From Betaproteobacteria bacterium (GTDB taxonomy: Bacteria; Pseudomonadota; Gammaproteobacteria; Burkholderiales; Gallionellaceae): a DNA stretch of 7,278 nucleotides. The notes under the pieces are model-generated. The model saw nothing but the letters and a program-made list of their open reading frames with translations. It was not told where the DNA came from and did no database searches. Position numbers and translations under genes: made by a program. Shown here in pieces: positions 1 through 6,795 of the stretch; position 1 is the stretch's first letter; every line of letters starts with the position of its first letter. The stretch covers positions 1-7,278 of the forward strand of contig JAGWMH010000090.1 of the NCBI GenBank assembly GCA_028871775.1, read 5' to 3'.

Positions 1-285
1 AACTGCTTCAAGAATGGCTTGTTGCCGATTCGCCTGGATGCAGAAAAAGTGGACGCGCTGTTCAAGGCGGTGGAGGCGAATGTCGGCTACAGGCTGAAGA
101 TTGATCTTGAGCAGCAGACCATCAGCGCACCGGATGGTGCGATATATAAATTCGAGGTGGAAGCCTTCCGCAAGCATTGTCTGCTGAACGGCTTGGATGA
201 TATCGGCCTGACCTTGCAGCATGTGGGCGAGATCAAGGCTTACGAGGCGAAGCATCGCGCGGAACAGCCATGGCTGTTTGCCTGA
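1..285 (+). CDS. leuD: 3-isopropylmalate dehydratase small subunit, 3' part (5' end outside window)
   Basis: LeuD pairs with the iron-sulfur subunit LeuC to isomerise 2-isopropylmalate to 3-isopropylmalate in cytoplasmic leucine biosynthesis. The frame is open from base 1, which encodes [10 protein letters not shown], the conserved segment around the middle of LeuD. The 94 visible residues end with the typical C-terminal stretch [20 protein letters not shown], very close to the E. coli ending as I remember it. Full LeuD proteins are about 200-215 residues, so roughly half is missing to the left. A TTG at 19 could be mistaken for a start, but the frame and family homology continue upstream of it. 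The stop is TGA at 283-285. leuB follows 74 bp later on the same strand, consistent with a leuC-leuD-leuB operon. Identity is secure; only the 5' boundary is unseen. Confidence 0.95.
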   Translation, partial: NCFKNGLLPIRLDAEKVDALFKAVEANVGYRLKIDLEQQTISAPDGAIYKFEVEAFRKHCLLNGLDDIGLTLQHVGEIKAYEAKHRAEQPWLFA

Positions 286-291
286 AAATAT

Positions 292-337
292 GTAGGTCGG
301 GCTTTAGCCCGACATGTCGGGTTGAAACCCGACCTAC
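292..337. repeat. REP-like double-hairpin palindromic element between leuD and leuB
   Basis: The outer arms GTAGGTCGGG (292-301) and CCCGACCTAC (328-337) are perfect reverse complements. Inside lie two hairpins of the same design: GTCGGGC/GCCCGAC (296-302 and 307-313, loop TTTA) and GTCGGGT/ACCCGAC (316-322 and 327-333, loop TGAA). The element can therefore fold either as one long stem or as two adjacent hairpins. It ends a few bases before the leuB ribosome binding region. No T-run follows, so it is not a classic intrinsic terminator. Elements with a GTAGGTCGGG edge recur in proteobacterial genomes as REP or MITE-like repeats; that is remembered knowledge and only one copy is present here. 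Within an operon it could influence mRNA stability or processing. Confidence 0.85.
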
Positions 338-359
338 GAATTAGGAAGAAAGGGAATTC

Positions 360-1424
360 ATGAAGATTGCAGTATTGCCGGGTGATGGCATCGGGCCGGA
401 GATCGTCACACAGGCGGTGAAAGTGCTGGAGGCATTGCGCAGCGACGGCCTGAAGATCGAGATGGAATACGCGCATCTCGGCGGCGCGGGGTATGACGCG
501 GCAGGCGATCCGTTTCCACCCGCAACCGAGAAACTGGCGCTTGCCGCCGACGCGGTGCTACTCGGCGCGGTGGGCGGTTATCAATACGATACGCTGCCGC
601 GGCCTATGCGCCCGGAGCAAGGCCTGTTGCGCATACGCAAGGGTTTGGGTCTGTTTGCCAACCTGCGCCCGGCGATGGTGTATCCCGAACTGGTCAATGC
701 CTCCAGTCTGAAGCCGGAACTGGTGTCGGGTTTGGACATCATGATTTTGCGCGAACTGACCGGCGACATTTATTTCGGCCAGCCGCGCGGCATCCGCCAG
801 CTTCCCAACGGCGAGCGGCAAGGGTTTGACACCATGCTGTACAGCGAGTCGGAAATTCGCCGCGTGGCGCATGTCGGCTTCCAGATCGCGCTGAAACGCA
901 ATAAGAAAATGTGCTCGGTCGACAAGGCCAACGTACTGGACACCAGCATGTTCTGGCGCGAGATTGTCACCGAGGTGGCGAAGGAATATCCCGCGGTGGA
1001 TTTGTCCCACATGTATGTGGACAATGCCGCAATGCAACTGGTGCGCGCACCCAAGCAGTTCGATGTGATTCTGACCGGCAACATTTTCGGCGACATCCTG
1101 TCGGACGAGGCTTCGATGCTGACCGGCTCCATCGGCATGCTGCCGTCCGCTTCGCTGGATGCGCACAACAAGGGGTTGTATGAGCCGTGCCATGGCTCCG
1201 CCCCGGACATCGCGGGCAAGGACATCGCCAATCCGCTGGCGACGATTTTGTCGCTGGCGATGATGATGCGCTACACTTTTGTGCGCGAAGACATCGCGCA
1301 GCGCATCGAGAACGCGGTGCGCAAGGTGTTGCAGCAAGGGATGCGCACCGCTGATATTTACGAGGCCGGGATGCAGAAGGTCGGTTGCATGGCAATGGGC
1401 GATGCGGTGGTCGCGAGCTTGTAG
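360..1424 (+). CDS. leuB: 3-isopropylmalate dehydrogenase
   Basis: LeuB oxidises and decarboxylates 3-isopropylmalate to 2-oxoisocaproate using NAD+, a late cytoplasmic step of leucine synthesis. At 354 residues it has normal family length. Visible signatures are the N-terminal LPGDGIGPE (6-14), the substrate-binding arginines in [15 protein letters not shown] (R93, R103), [10 protein letters not shown] (R131, Y138), the catalytic lysine in DKANVLD (K189), YVDNAAMQL (D221) and [10 protein letters not shown] (D245 and D249, metal and substrate binding). The segment [16 protein letters not shown] (277-292) carries the aspartate D283 that favours NAD over NADP. Equivalences are by motif to the Thermus enzyme. 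The ATG at 360 is preceded by purine-rich AGGA and AAAGGGA (343-355). The gene follows leuD and precedes asd on the same strand. No missing key residue or frameshift was seen. Confidence 0.98.
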   Translation: MKIAVLPGDGIGPEIVTQAVKVLEALRSDGLKIEMEYAHLGGAGYDAAGDPFPPATEKLALAADAVLLGAVGGYQYDTLPRPMRPEQGLLRIRKGLGLFANLRPAMVYPELVNASSLKPELVSGLDIMILRELTGDIYFGQPRGIRQLPNGERQGFDTMLYSESEIRRVAHVGFQIALKRNKKMCSVDKANVLDTSMFWREIVTEVAKEYPAVDLSHMYVDNAAMQLVRAPKQFDVILTGNIFGDILSDEASMLTGSIGMLPSASLDAHNKGLYEPCHGSAPDIAGKDIANPLATILSLAMMMRYTFVREDIAQRIENAVRKVLQQGMRTADIYEAGMQKVGCMAMGDAVVASL

Positions 1425-1471
1425 CCTTGGCTGGTAGCGGGTAGCCAAATGGTATTGATGCAGGCTTGGTT

Positions 1472-1478
1472 AAGGAGG
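1472..1478 (+). promoter_or_regulatory. asd ribosome binding site (AAGGAGG) that fixes a TTG start
   Basis: AAGGAGG is a near-perfect match to the 16S rRNA anti-Shine-Dalgarno sequence. It sits five bases before the TTG at 1484. A longer reading starting at the TTG at 1466 would place this site inside the coding region and add six residues (MVKEVE) before the conserved Asd N-terminus. The site therefore supports 1484 as the true start. Confidence 0.85.
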
Positions 1479-1483
1479 TTGAA

Positions 1484-2593
1484 TTGAAAGTAGGGCTGGT
1501 AGGATGGCGCGGGATGGTGGGTTCGGTGCTCATGCAGCGCATGCGCGCGGAGGGGGATTTCGACTTGATCGAGCCGATGTTTTTCACCACTTCGCAGGTA
1601 GGCGGCAAGGCGCCGGATATCGGTCGGGACGCACCGCCGCTGAAGGACGCAAAAGATATTGCCGGGCTGAAGGCGATGGATGTCATCATCTCCTGCCAAG
1701 GCGGCGATTACACTACCGAGGTGTTCCCCAAACTGCGCGCGGCGGGCTGGCAGGGCTACTGGATTGATGCGGCATCCACGCTGCGCATGGACAAGAGCGC
1801 GGTGATCATTCTGGACCCAGTTAATATGGGTGTCATCAGGGATGCGCTGGCGCAAGGCAAGAAGGATTTTATCGGCGGCAATTGCACGGTGAGCCTGATG
1901 CTGATGGCGCTGGGCGGCCTGTTCAAGGCCAACCTGGTGGAGTGGCTCACTTCGATGACTTATCAGGCGGCTTCCGGCGCGGGCGCGCAGAACATGCGCG
2001 AACTGCTGACACAGATGGGCGAGGCGCACCGCGTTGCCAAGGTGTTGCTGGATGATCCCGCCTCCGCGATCCTGGACATAGATCGCGAAGTTGCGGGCAT
2101 CCTGCGCGACGAGAAATTCCCCACCGCCAATTTCGGCGTGCCGCTGGCGGGCAGCCTGATCCCGTGGATAGACAAGGACCTCGGCAACGGGCAGAGCCGC
2201 GAGGAGTGGAAGGGCAAGGCGGAGACCAACAAGATACTCGGGCGCGAAGCCAGCCCGATCCCGGTGGACGGGCTGTGTGTGCGCATCGGCGCGATGCGCT
2301 GCCACAGCCAGGCATTGACCATCAAGTTGAAGAAGGACGTGCCGCTAAATGAGATCGAGGCCATGCTGGCTTCAGCCAACGATTGGGTGAGAGTGGTGCC
2401 CAGCCAGCGCGAGGTGACCATGCGCGAACTGACGCCCGCCGCAGTCACCGGCAAGCTTGACGTGCCGGTTGGGCGCTTGCGCAAGATGGATATGGGCGGC
2501 GAATACTTATCCGCGTTTACTGTCGGGGATCAGTTGTTATGGGGCGCGGCGGAACCGTTGCGCCGCATGTTGCGCATTCTGGTTGAGGGGTAA
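1484..2593 (+). CDS. asd: Aspartate-semialdehyde dehydrogenase
   Basis: Asd reduces L-aspartyl-4-phosphate to L-aspartate 4-semialdehyde with NADPH, the branch-point step towards lysine, diaminopimelate, threonine and methionine. The start chosen is TTG at 1484, giving 369 residues beginning [20 protein letters not shown], nearly identical to the start of the 367-residue E. coli enzyme. The nucleotide-binding loop is GWRGMVGS (7-14). The catalytic cysteine is C134 in [10 protein letters not shown], with Q161 in [17 protein letters not shown]. Substrate-binding R267 and the catalytic base H274 lie in [18 protein letters not shown]. These match the known E. coli positions closely, placing it in the Gram-negative Asd branch. 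It follows leuB by 59 bp including a strong ribosome binding site, so co-expression with leuB is likely. No defect was seen. Confidence 0.97.
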   Translation: MKVGLVGWRGMVGSVLMQRMRAEGDFDLIEPMFFTTSQVGGKAPDIGRDAPPLKDAKDIAGLKAMDVIISCQGGDYTTEVFPKLRAAGWQGYWIDAASTLRMDKSAVIILDPVNMGVIRDALAQGKKDFIGGNCTVSLMLMALGGLFKANLVEWLTSMTYQAASGAGAQNMRELLTQMGEAHRVAKVLLDDPASAILDIDREVAGILRDEKFPTANFGVPLAGSLIPWIDKDLGNGQSREEWKGKAETNKILGREASPIPVDGLCVRIGAMRCHSQALTIKLKKDVPLNEIEAMLASANDWVRVVPSQREVTMRELTPAAVTGKLDVPVGRLRKMDMGGEYLSAFTVGDQLLWGAAEPLRRMLRILVEG

Positions 2594-2705
2594 CCCGTTT
2601 GGAAATATGCCGGTTAGTGCATGATGTTAGGCAGGAATTGAGCTTGCATCACTAACTTCATGATGTTAACCTGTTTATAACTCAGAAAATTATTAAGGTG
2701 GCAGT
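2594..2705 (+). promoter_or_regulatory. asd-fimV intergenic region with candidate fimV promoter and operator-like symmetry
   Basis: This 112-bp AT-richer gap contains a TATAAC (2676-2681) that could serve as a -10 box; no good -35 match was found at the usual spacing. The 10-mer CATGATGTTA occurs twice, at 2620-2629 and 2659-2668. The second copy is part of a 16-bp near-palindrome, TAACTTCATGATGTTA (2653-2668), in which 14 of 16 positions are symmetric. GTTAGTG (2613-2619) and CACTAAC (2650-2656) are also reverse complements. There is no T-run hairpin ending asd transcripts. AAGGTGG (2695-2701) is a plausible ribosome binding site for the fimV GTG start. The promoter call is weak; the symmetry is directly visible. 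Confidence 0.3.
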
Positions 2706-5240
2706 GTGCTGAAATCAATCGTCAAAGCGTTGGGGCTTATTGCCGGTTTAACCTTATCGGGTGTTGCCTGTGCCGTGGGGATGGGCGGCATCAATGTGAC
2801 TACCGCCCTGGGGGAACCCCTGAAGGCGGAAATCGAACTGGTGGCAGTCGGCAAGGCCGAAAAAAACAGCCTGTCTGCACACTTGGCATCCCCTGCCATA
2901 TTCAAGGGCGCAGGTATGGATTATCCCAGCGACCTGCCCCAGCTGAAATTCCAGATTGAAACGCGTGCCAACGGGGAGCCCTATCTCAAGGTGACTTCCA
3001 TACAGCCGGTGAACGAGCCGTTCGTCAGCCTGCTGGTGGAACTAAGCTGGTCTTCCGGCAGACTGTTGCGCGAATACACTTTCCTGCTGGACCCCCCGGG
3101 CTACAAGGCGGAACAACCTGCGGCGGCGGAAGTAAAACCGGTTGCACCGAGCGCAGCGGCTGCGCCGGTGCAAGCCATCGCTCCGGCTCCGGTGGAGGAA
3201 AAAGTAACTGCAGAAGCGCCCACCCCTGCTCCTGCCAGGAAACCACCCGAAAGCGGTAACATTGCATCCGGCACCATCAAGGTGAAACGCGGCGACACGT
3301 TGAGCAAAATTGCACTTCAATCCAAGCCTGCTGATATCAGCCTGGAGCGCATGCTGGTTGCTCTGTACCGCTCCAATGCCGGTGCATTCGATGGCAACAA
3401 CATGAATCGCCTGAAGACCGGGAAAATTCTGCATATGCCCGCGAGCCAGGATTTGGACAAACTGGCACAGGCGGAAGCGGTAAAGGAAATTCGCGTGCAG
3501 GTTGCCGATTGGCACGCCTATAAACAAAAACTCGCAGCCGCCAGCGGGGCTGTGGCAGAGCAGGCGCCCAAGCAGGAGGCAACCGGCAAGATCAGCACCA
3601 CGGTTGCCGACAAGACGCCCGCCGCCAAAGAATCCGCCAAGGAAGTGGTGAGGCTGTCCAAGGGTGAGGCGCCTGGCGACAAGGCTGTTGCAGCCGGGGA
3701 CACAAAAGCTTTGCAGAGCAAGGTTCATGTGCTGGAGGAGGAAGCCATCGCCAGGAGCAAGGCACTCAAGGAAAGCAACGAGCGCGTCGCCATGCTGGAA
3801 AAGAACATCAAGGAAATGCAGCACCTCATCGAATTGAAAGGACAACCTGTAGCGCCGGCGAAGCCTGTCCTGAGCAAAGTCGAAGGACCTGCCGAAATTA
3901 AGCCAGCACCCAAACCGGAGCCAGCCAAGGCTGAGGCCAAACCGCCAACACCGGCTCCCGTCGTTGCGCCTGCCGCAGTTCCCCAACCTGCCGCATCTGC
4001 CGCCACGGCAACGAGTGCCGTGGCGCCTGCCAGCGCAGTGAAACCTGCCAAACCTGCCGCAAGGCCGGTAGCGGTGCCCAAGGTGGTGCCTCCACCGCCA
4101 TCCATGTTGGACACTCTGCTGGACGAGCCGCTCTATCTGGCGGGCGGAGCGGCTGCCCTGCTGGCTCTGGGCGGCCTCGGTTTTATGCTGGCTCGACGCG
4201 GCAAAGGTGGCAAGGCCGAGAAAAAAATATCGAGTAGCAGCGAAGAAAATGTAAAGGATATTGGCGTTACCAGCGGTCGCGTTTCCGCGCCGGTTGCACC
4301 TTCTCCGGAAACGGGTGATTTCACGCATGCCGCAGCATCTGCCCCAATTAGTCCGGCGCAGCCTGAGGATGTCGATCCGATCAATGAAGCCGACCTGTTT
4401 ATGAGCTTTGGCCGTGACGCGCAGGCGGAAGAAATCCTGAAAGATGCGCTGGAGAAGAACCCCGCAAGCAATCAGATTCGGCTCAAGCTTCTGTCCATCT
4501 ACGCGAATCGCAAGGACACCAGGTCGTTTTCCGATATCGCGCGCCGGGTTCAGGATTCCGGTGATGCGGCTGCGTGGACGCAAGCTGCCGAGATGGGCCG
4601 CAACCTGGAGCCGAACAACCCGACGTATGGCGGCAAGGGTGGCGAACCGGTAATAGCTGCACCGGTGGAGCAAGCCAAGAGTGAACCACTGCCTGTCGCG
4701 GGACTGGATTTCGATCTGGGTTTGGGTGCGCCAGCCGCTGCTGCAATTGAAAGCGAAAGCGCCAATGCGCCACAGGGTGAAAAGACCTTGGCCACGTCGT
4801 CGGTGGGCTTGCATACCATGGAAACACCGATGGATTTTGATATAACCTCCACCCATCCTTCCCTAGCCGCGATTACGGAAGAAAAGCCGGCAGCAGGTAT
4901 TTCGGCGAGCGCCGGCGATGCCTTGGCGTTCACGCTGGATTTTCCCCTCGCCGATAAGTCTGCTGCTCCTGCGCAAGCCGCGGCCAAGGAAGCGGTTGAC
5001 ATTGACCTGAGCGGTATCAGCCTGGATCTGGGTGAGCCAACGGCGCCTGCTTCCGCTGCGGCAGCGGAAGCTAAAGATGCACATTGGCACGACGTCGCCA
5101 CCAAGCTCGACCTCGCCAAGGCCTATCAGGAAATGGGTGATAACGCGGGCGCGCGCGAAATTCTGCAAGAAGTGCTGGCTGAGGGCGACGAGCAGCAGCG
5201 CGCAGCTGCCGAGGATATCATGCGGCACCTGCTCGCCTAG
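2706..5240 (+). CDS. fimV: FimV/HubP-family polar inner-membrane protein with LysM domain
   Basis: FimV-type proteins anchor in the inner membrane, bind peptidoglycan through LysM, and organise the cell pole; in Pseudomonas FimV is needed for type IV pilus twitching and in Vibrio the HubP homologue is a polar hub. This 844-residue protein has the full architecture. A signal peptide covers about 1-23 (likely cut after ACA), followed by the FimV N-terminal domain (about 24-133, with ITTALGEPL-like NVTTALGEPLKAEIEL). The LysM domain is about 190-246 (KVKRGDTLSKIA, then LVALYRSNAGAF and NRLKTGKIL). A coiled coil lies near 334-378, a Pro/Ala linker at 380-467, and one membrane helix at about 476-496 before RRGKGGK. 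A TPR-like unit is at 557-617 and the conserved FimV C-terminal helix pair at 793-844. The start is GTG with AAGGTGG upstream. The downstream terminator suggests it ends its transcript. A REP-like element is embedded in the linker. Confidence 0.93.
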   Translation: MLKSIVKALGLIAGLTLSGVACAVGMGGINVTTALGEPLKAEIELVAVGKAEKNSLSAHLASPAIFKGAGMDYPSDLPQLKFQIETRANGEPYLKVTSIQPVNEPFVSLLVELSWSSGRLLREYTFLLDPPGYKAEQPAAAEVKPVAPSAAAAPVQAIAPAPVEEKVTAEAPTPAPARKPPESGNIASGTIKVKRGDTLSKIALQSKPADISLERMLVALYRSNAGAFDGNNMNRLKTGKILHMPASQDLDKLAQAEAVKEIRVQVADWHAYKQKLAAASGAVAEQAPKQEATGKISTTVADKTPAAKESAKEVVRLSKGEAPGDKAVAAGDTKALQSKVHVLEEEAIARSKALKESNERVAMLEKNIKEMQHLIELKGQPVAPAKPVLSKVEGPAEIKPAPKPEPAKAEAKPPTPAPVVAPAAVPQPAASAATATSAVAPASAVKPAKPAARPVAVPKVVPPPPSMLDTLLDEPLYLAGGAAALLALGGLGFMLARRGKGGKAEKKISSSSEENVKDIGVTSGRVSAPVAPSPETGDFTHAAASAPISPAQPEDVDPINEADLFMSFGRDAQAEEILKDALEKNPASNQIRLKLLSIYANRKDTRSFSDIARRVQDSGDAAAWTQAAEMGRNLEPNNPTYGGKGGEPVIAAPVEQAKSEPLPVAGLDFDLGLGAPAAAAIESESANAPQGEKTLATSSVGLHTMETPMDFDITSTHPSLAAITEEKPAAGISASAGDALAFTLDFPLADKSAAPAQAAAKEAVDIDLSGISLDLGEPTAPASAAAAEAKDAHWHDVATKLDLAKAYQEMGDNAGAREILQEVLAEGDEQQRAAAEDIMRHLLA
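3867..3888. repeat. Short REP-like element read in frame inside fimV
   Basis: A 22-bp segment opens with GTCCTGAGC and closes with GTCGAAGGAC; its ends GTCCT and AGGAC are reverse complements. It encodes VLSKVEG (fimV residues 388-394) in the Pro/Ala linker, where the surrounding protein is almost only P, A, K, V and E. The opposite strand reads as SFDFAQDR. Both peptides are ones I associate with a very common short dispersed repeat in proteobacterial genomes; that is remembered and no search was run. The frame is kept through the element, and it falls in a part of FimV that should tolerate insertion. Confidence 0.6.
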
Positions 5241-5256
5241 CGCGATTCCCAATCCG

Positions 5257-5290
5257 ACGGCAGCCTTGGAAGTTACAGGCTGCCGTTTTT
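5257..5290 (+). terminator. Intrinsic terminator of fimV
   Basis: ACGGCAGCC (5257-5265) and GGCTGCCGT (5278-5286) form a perfect 9-bp, GC-rich stem with a 12-base loop, followed by five T residues (5286-5290) and then ATTT. It begins 17 bp after the fimV stop. Transcription from fimV should mostly end here, which separates fimV from the EcfT-like gene and truA. Confidence 0.88.
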
Positions 5291-5313
5291 ATTTGAGCCG
5301 ACCGCTTTCCTGA

Positions 5314-5991
5314 ATGACTACGATGCCGCATCCCGCCGTGTCTATCCTCCTCTGGGTCTGCCTGACCATTGCCATGCAGTCGCTGCAAGCGGCCGGGTTG
5401 CTGCTTGCCGGTGTGCCGCTGCTGGTTGTTGCCTGCGCGCTATCCGCCGCGCATTTTTTCACACTGCTGCGCCGCACGCGCTGGATCATGCTGTCGCTGC
5501 TGTTCATCTATGCCTATGCCACGCCGGGCGAAGCGGCGTGGGCATCGCTTGCCCAATTCAGCCCGACCCGCGAAGGGCTGCTCGATGGCCTGCTGCAAGT
5601 GTGCCGCCTGTCTTTCGTACTGGCCGGTTTGACCATCCTGTTGAGCCTGCTGTCGCAACAGCAACTTATCAGCGGCCTCTACACCCTGGCTTATCCGTTG
5701 CGCTATGTTGGGCTGTCGCGTGAACGCGTGGCGGTGCGCCTGGCGTTGACGCTGCACTATGCCGAATCTGCCATGCTGGATACCGCCGCCAATTGGCGCG
5801 GCAGCATCGAACACTTGCTGACTGCGGAAGGGTCGCCGCATAGCGGCGGGGCACCCACCGGCGCCCCCCTTGCGGGGGCGCCGGCGGAGGCCAGACAACA
5901 CAGCATCGAACTGCATACAAACCAATTCACTCTGCGTGATGGCCTGCTGCTGGTTACGGGATGTGTCTCGCTGGTGCTGGTGCTGTTGTGA
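5314..5991 (+). CDS. EcfT/CbiQ-like membrane protein, shortened and without visible partner genes
   Basis: This 225-residue hydrophobic protein resembles the transmembrane (T) component of ECF vitamin and metal transporters, which couples two cytoplasmic ATPases to a substrate-binding S protein. Membrane segments are likely near 8-24, 26-46, 56-70, 98-115 and 206-225. The stretch LAYPLRYVGLSRERVAVRLALTLHY (125-149) followed by WRG (161-163) matches the EcfT pattern of a PLR-type turn, a long amphipathic helix and a first xRG coupling motif. After WRG, canonical EcfT has further cytoplasmic helices ending in a second ARG motif; here a Gly/Ala/Pro-rich linker and a single C-terminal hydrophobic helix are found. 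No ATPase or S gene is nearby. The ATG at 5314 directly follows an in-frame TGA and lacks a clear ribosome binding site; ATG 5323 is an alternative. truA follows by 19 bp. Family assignment is moderate, function unknown. Confidence 0.6.
   Translation: MTTMPHPAVSILLWVCLTIAMQSLQAAGLLLAGVPLLVVACALSAAHFFTLLRRTRWIMLSLLFIYAYATPGEAAWASLAQFSPTREGLLDGLLQVCRLSFVLAGLTILLSLLSQQQLISGLYTLAYPLRYVGLSRERVAVRLALTLHYAESAMLDTAANWRGSIEHLLTAEGSPHSGGAPTGAPLAGAPAEARQHSIELHTNQFTLRDGLLLVTGCVSLVLVLL
5858..5884. repeat. Perfect 11-bp GC-rich hairpin inside the EcfT-like gene
   Basis: CCGGCGCCCCC (5858-5868) and GGGGGCGCCGG (5874-5884) are exact reverse complements around the loop CTTGC. The hairpin lies in the codons for the low-complexity linker (residues 182-191, TGAPLAGAPA) between the WRG motif and the last hydrophobic helix. 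No T-run follows, so it is not a standard terminator. The symmetry and its place in a non-conserved linker suggest an inserted palindromic element maintained in frame, though a structure acting on the mRNA upstream of truA is also possible. Confidence 0.75.
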
Positions 5992-6010
5992 GAGTCGCAC
6001 CGGGATTGTC

Positions 6011-6772
6011 GTGAGAATAGCGTTGGGTGTGGAATATGACGGCAGCCCGTTTTTCGGCTGGCAGAGCCAAGCCGAGGGACACACCGTGCAGGATGCGTTG
6101 CAAGCCGCGTTGGGCGGCATTGCCGCCGACCCCATTGCCATCATCGCTGCGGGGCGCACCGATACCGGCGTGCATGCGCTGGAACAGGTGGTGCATTTCG
6201 ATACGCAGGCAGAGCGCCCGCTCTCCGCCTGGGTGCGAGGGGCCAATGCCCTGCTGCCGGAAAGCATCGCCGTGCTGTGGGCGCACGCCGTGCCGGATGA
6301 ATTCCATGCCCGCTTTTCCGCGCAGGCGCGCAGCTACCAGTACGTGCTTATCAATCGTCCGGTGCGTAGCGCCGTGCATCACGGCAAAGTGGGCTGGTTT
6401 CATGCGCAGCTGGATGTGGAGGGAATGCGCGAGGCAGCGCAATATTTATTGGGTGCACATGATTTCAGCGCCTTCCGGTCCTCCGAATGCCAGGCCAAAA
6501 CCCCGGTCAAAAATCTCGCGCAACTCGATATCCAGAACAGTGGCGATACGCTCATTTTCGATTTGACTGCCGATGCCTTCCTCCACCACATGGTGCGCAA
6601 CATCGTCGGCTGCCTGGTGTATGTCGGCAAGGGCAAGCATCCGCCGCAGTGGATGAAAGAGGTACTGGAAAGCCGCAACCGCAACCAAGCTGCCCCGACC
6701 TTCGCGCCGGATGGCTTATACTTGCGCCGCATTCAATACGAAGCGAAGTGGGGATTGCCGCAGCTGGTGTAG
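6011..6772 (+). CDS. truA: tRNA pseudouridine(38-40) synthase
   Basis: TruA isomerises uridines 38, 39 and 40 in the anticodon stem-loop of many tRNAs, supporting accurate translation. The start chosen is GTG at 6011, giving 253 residues beginning MRIALGVEYDGSPFFGWQ, the conserved TruA N-terminus. Reading from an upstream codon in this frame (from about 5870) would add an implausible Arg/Cys-rich tail overlapping the previous gene. The catalytic aspartate is D51 in AAGRTDTGVHALEQVVHF. Other family marks are RSYQYVLINR (Y109), HDFSAFRSS (150-158), AFLHHMVRNIVGCLVYVGKGK (189-209, with R196) and the C-terminal APDGLYLRRIQY (232-243). A weak GGGA (6002-6005) precedes the start. The 19-bp gap to the EcfT-like gene suggests one transcript. 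E. coli TruA is 270 residues, so length is normal. Confidence 0.96.
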   Translation: MRIALGVEYDGSPFFGWQSQAEGHTVQDALQAALGGIAADPIAIIAAGRTDTGVHALEQVVHFDTQAERPLSAWVRGANALLPESIAVLWAHAVPDEFHARFSAQARSYQYVLINRPVRSAVHHGKVGWFHAQLDVEGMREAAQYLLGAHDFSAFRSSECQAKTPVKNLAQLDIQNSGDTLIFDLTADAFLHHMVRNIVGCLVYVGKGKHPPQWMKEVLESRNRNQAAPTFAPDGLYLRRIQYEAKWGLPQLV

Positions 6773-6795
6773 CTTGGTCGAATCCATTCAATAAA

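Noticed and set aside
558..1448. Long open frame on the - strand opposite leuB (296 codons)
   Set aside because: It is the complement of a fully conserved leuB, rich in His/Arg/Gln as expected from a GC-rich antisense frame, with no recognisable motif.
1427..1448. TTGGCT/AGCCAA inverted repeat between leuB and asd
   Set aside because: Only a 6-bp stem with a 10-base loop and no T-run; too weak to call a terminator or attenuator.
3120..4090. Possible CRISPR or tandem repeats in the Ala/Pro-rich parts of fimV
   Set aside because: The repetition is low-complexity coding bias (GCC, CCG, CCT codons) without regular unit length or spacers.
3042..4856. 604-codon open frame on the - strand opposite fimV
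   Set aside because: Composition is Arg/Gly/Cys/His-rich and it lies wholly inside fimV, whose own reading frame has clear domains. It is a shadow frame of Ala/Pro-rich coding DNA.
5870..6010. Upstream extension of truA by 47 codons
   Set aside because: The added residues are Arg- and Cys-rich, overlap the EcfT-like gene, and precede the conserved TruA N-terminus, so the GTG at 6011 is preferred.
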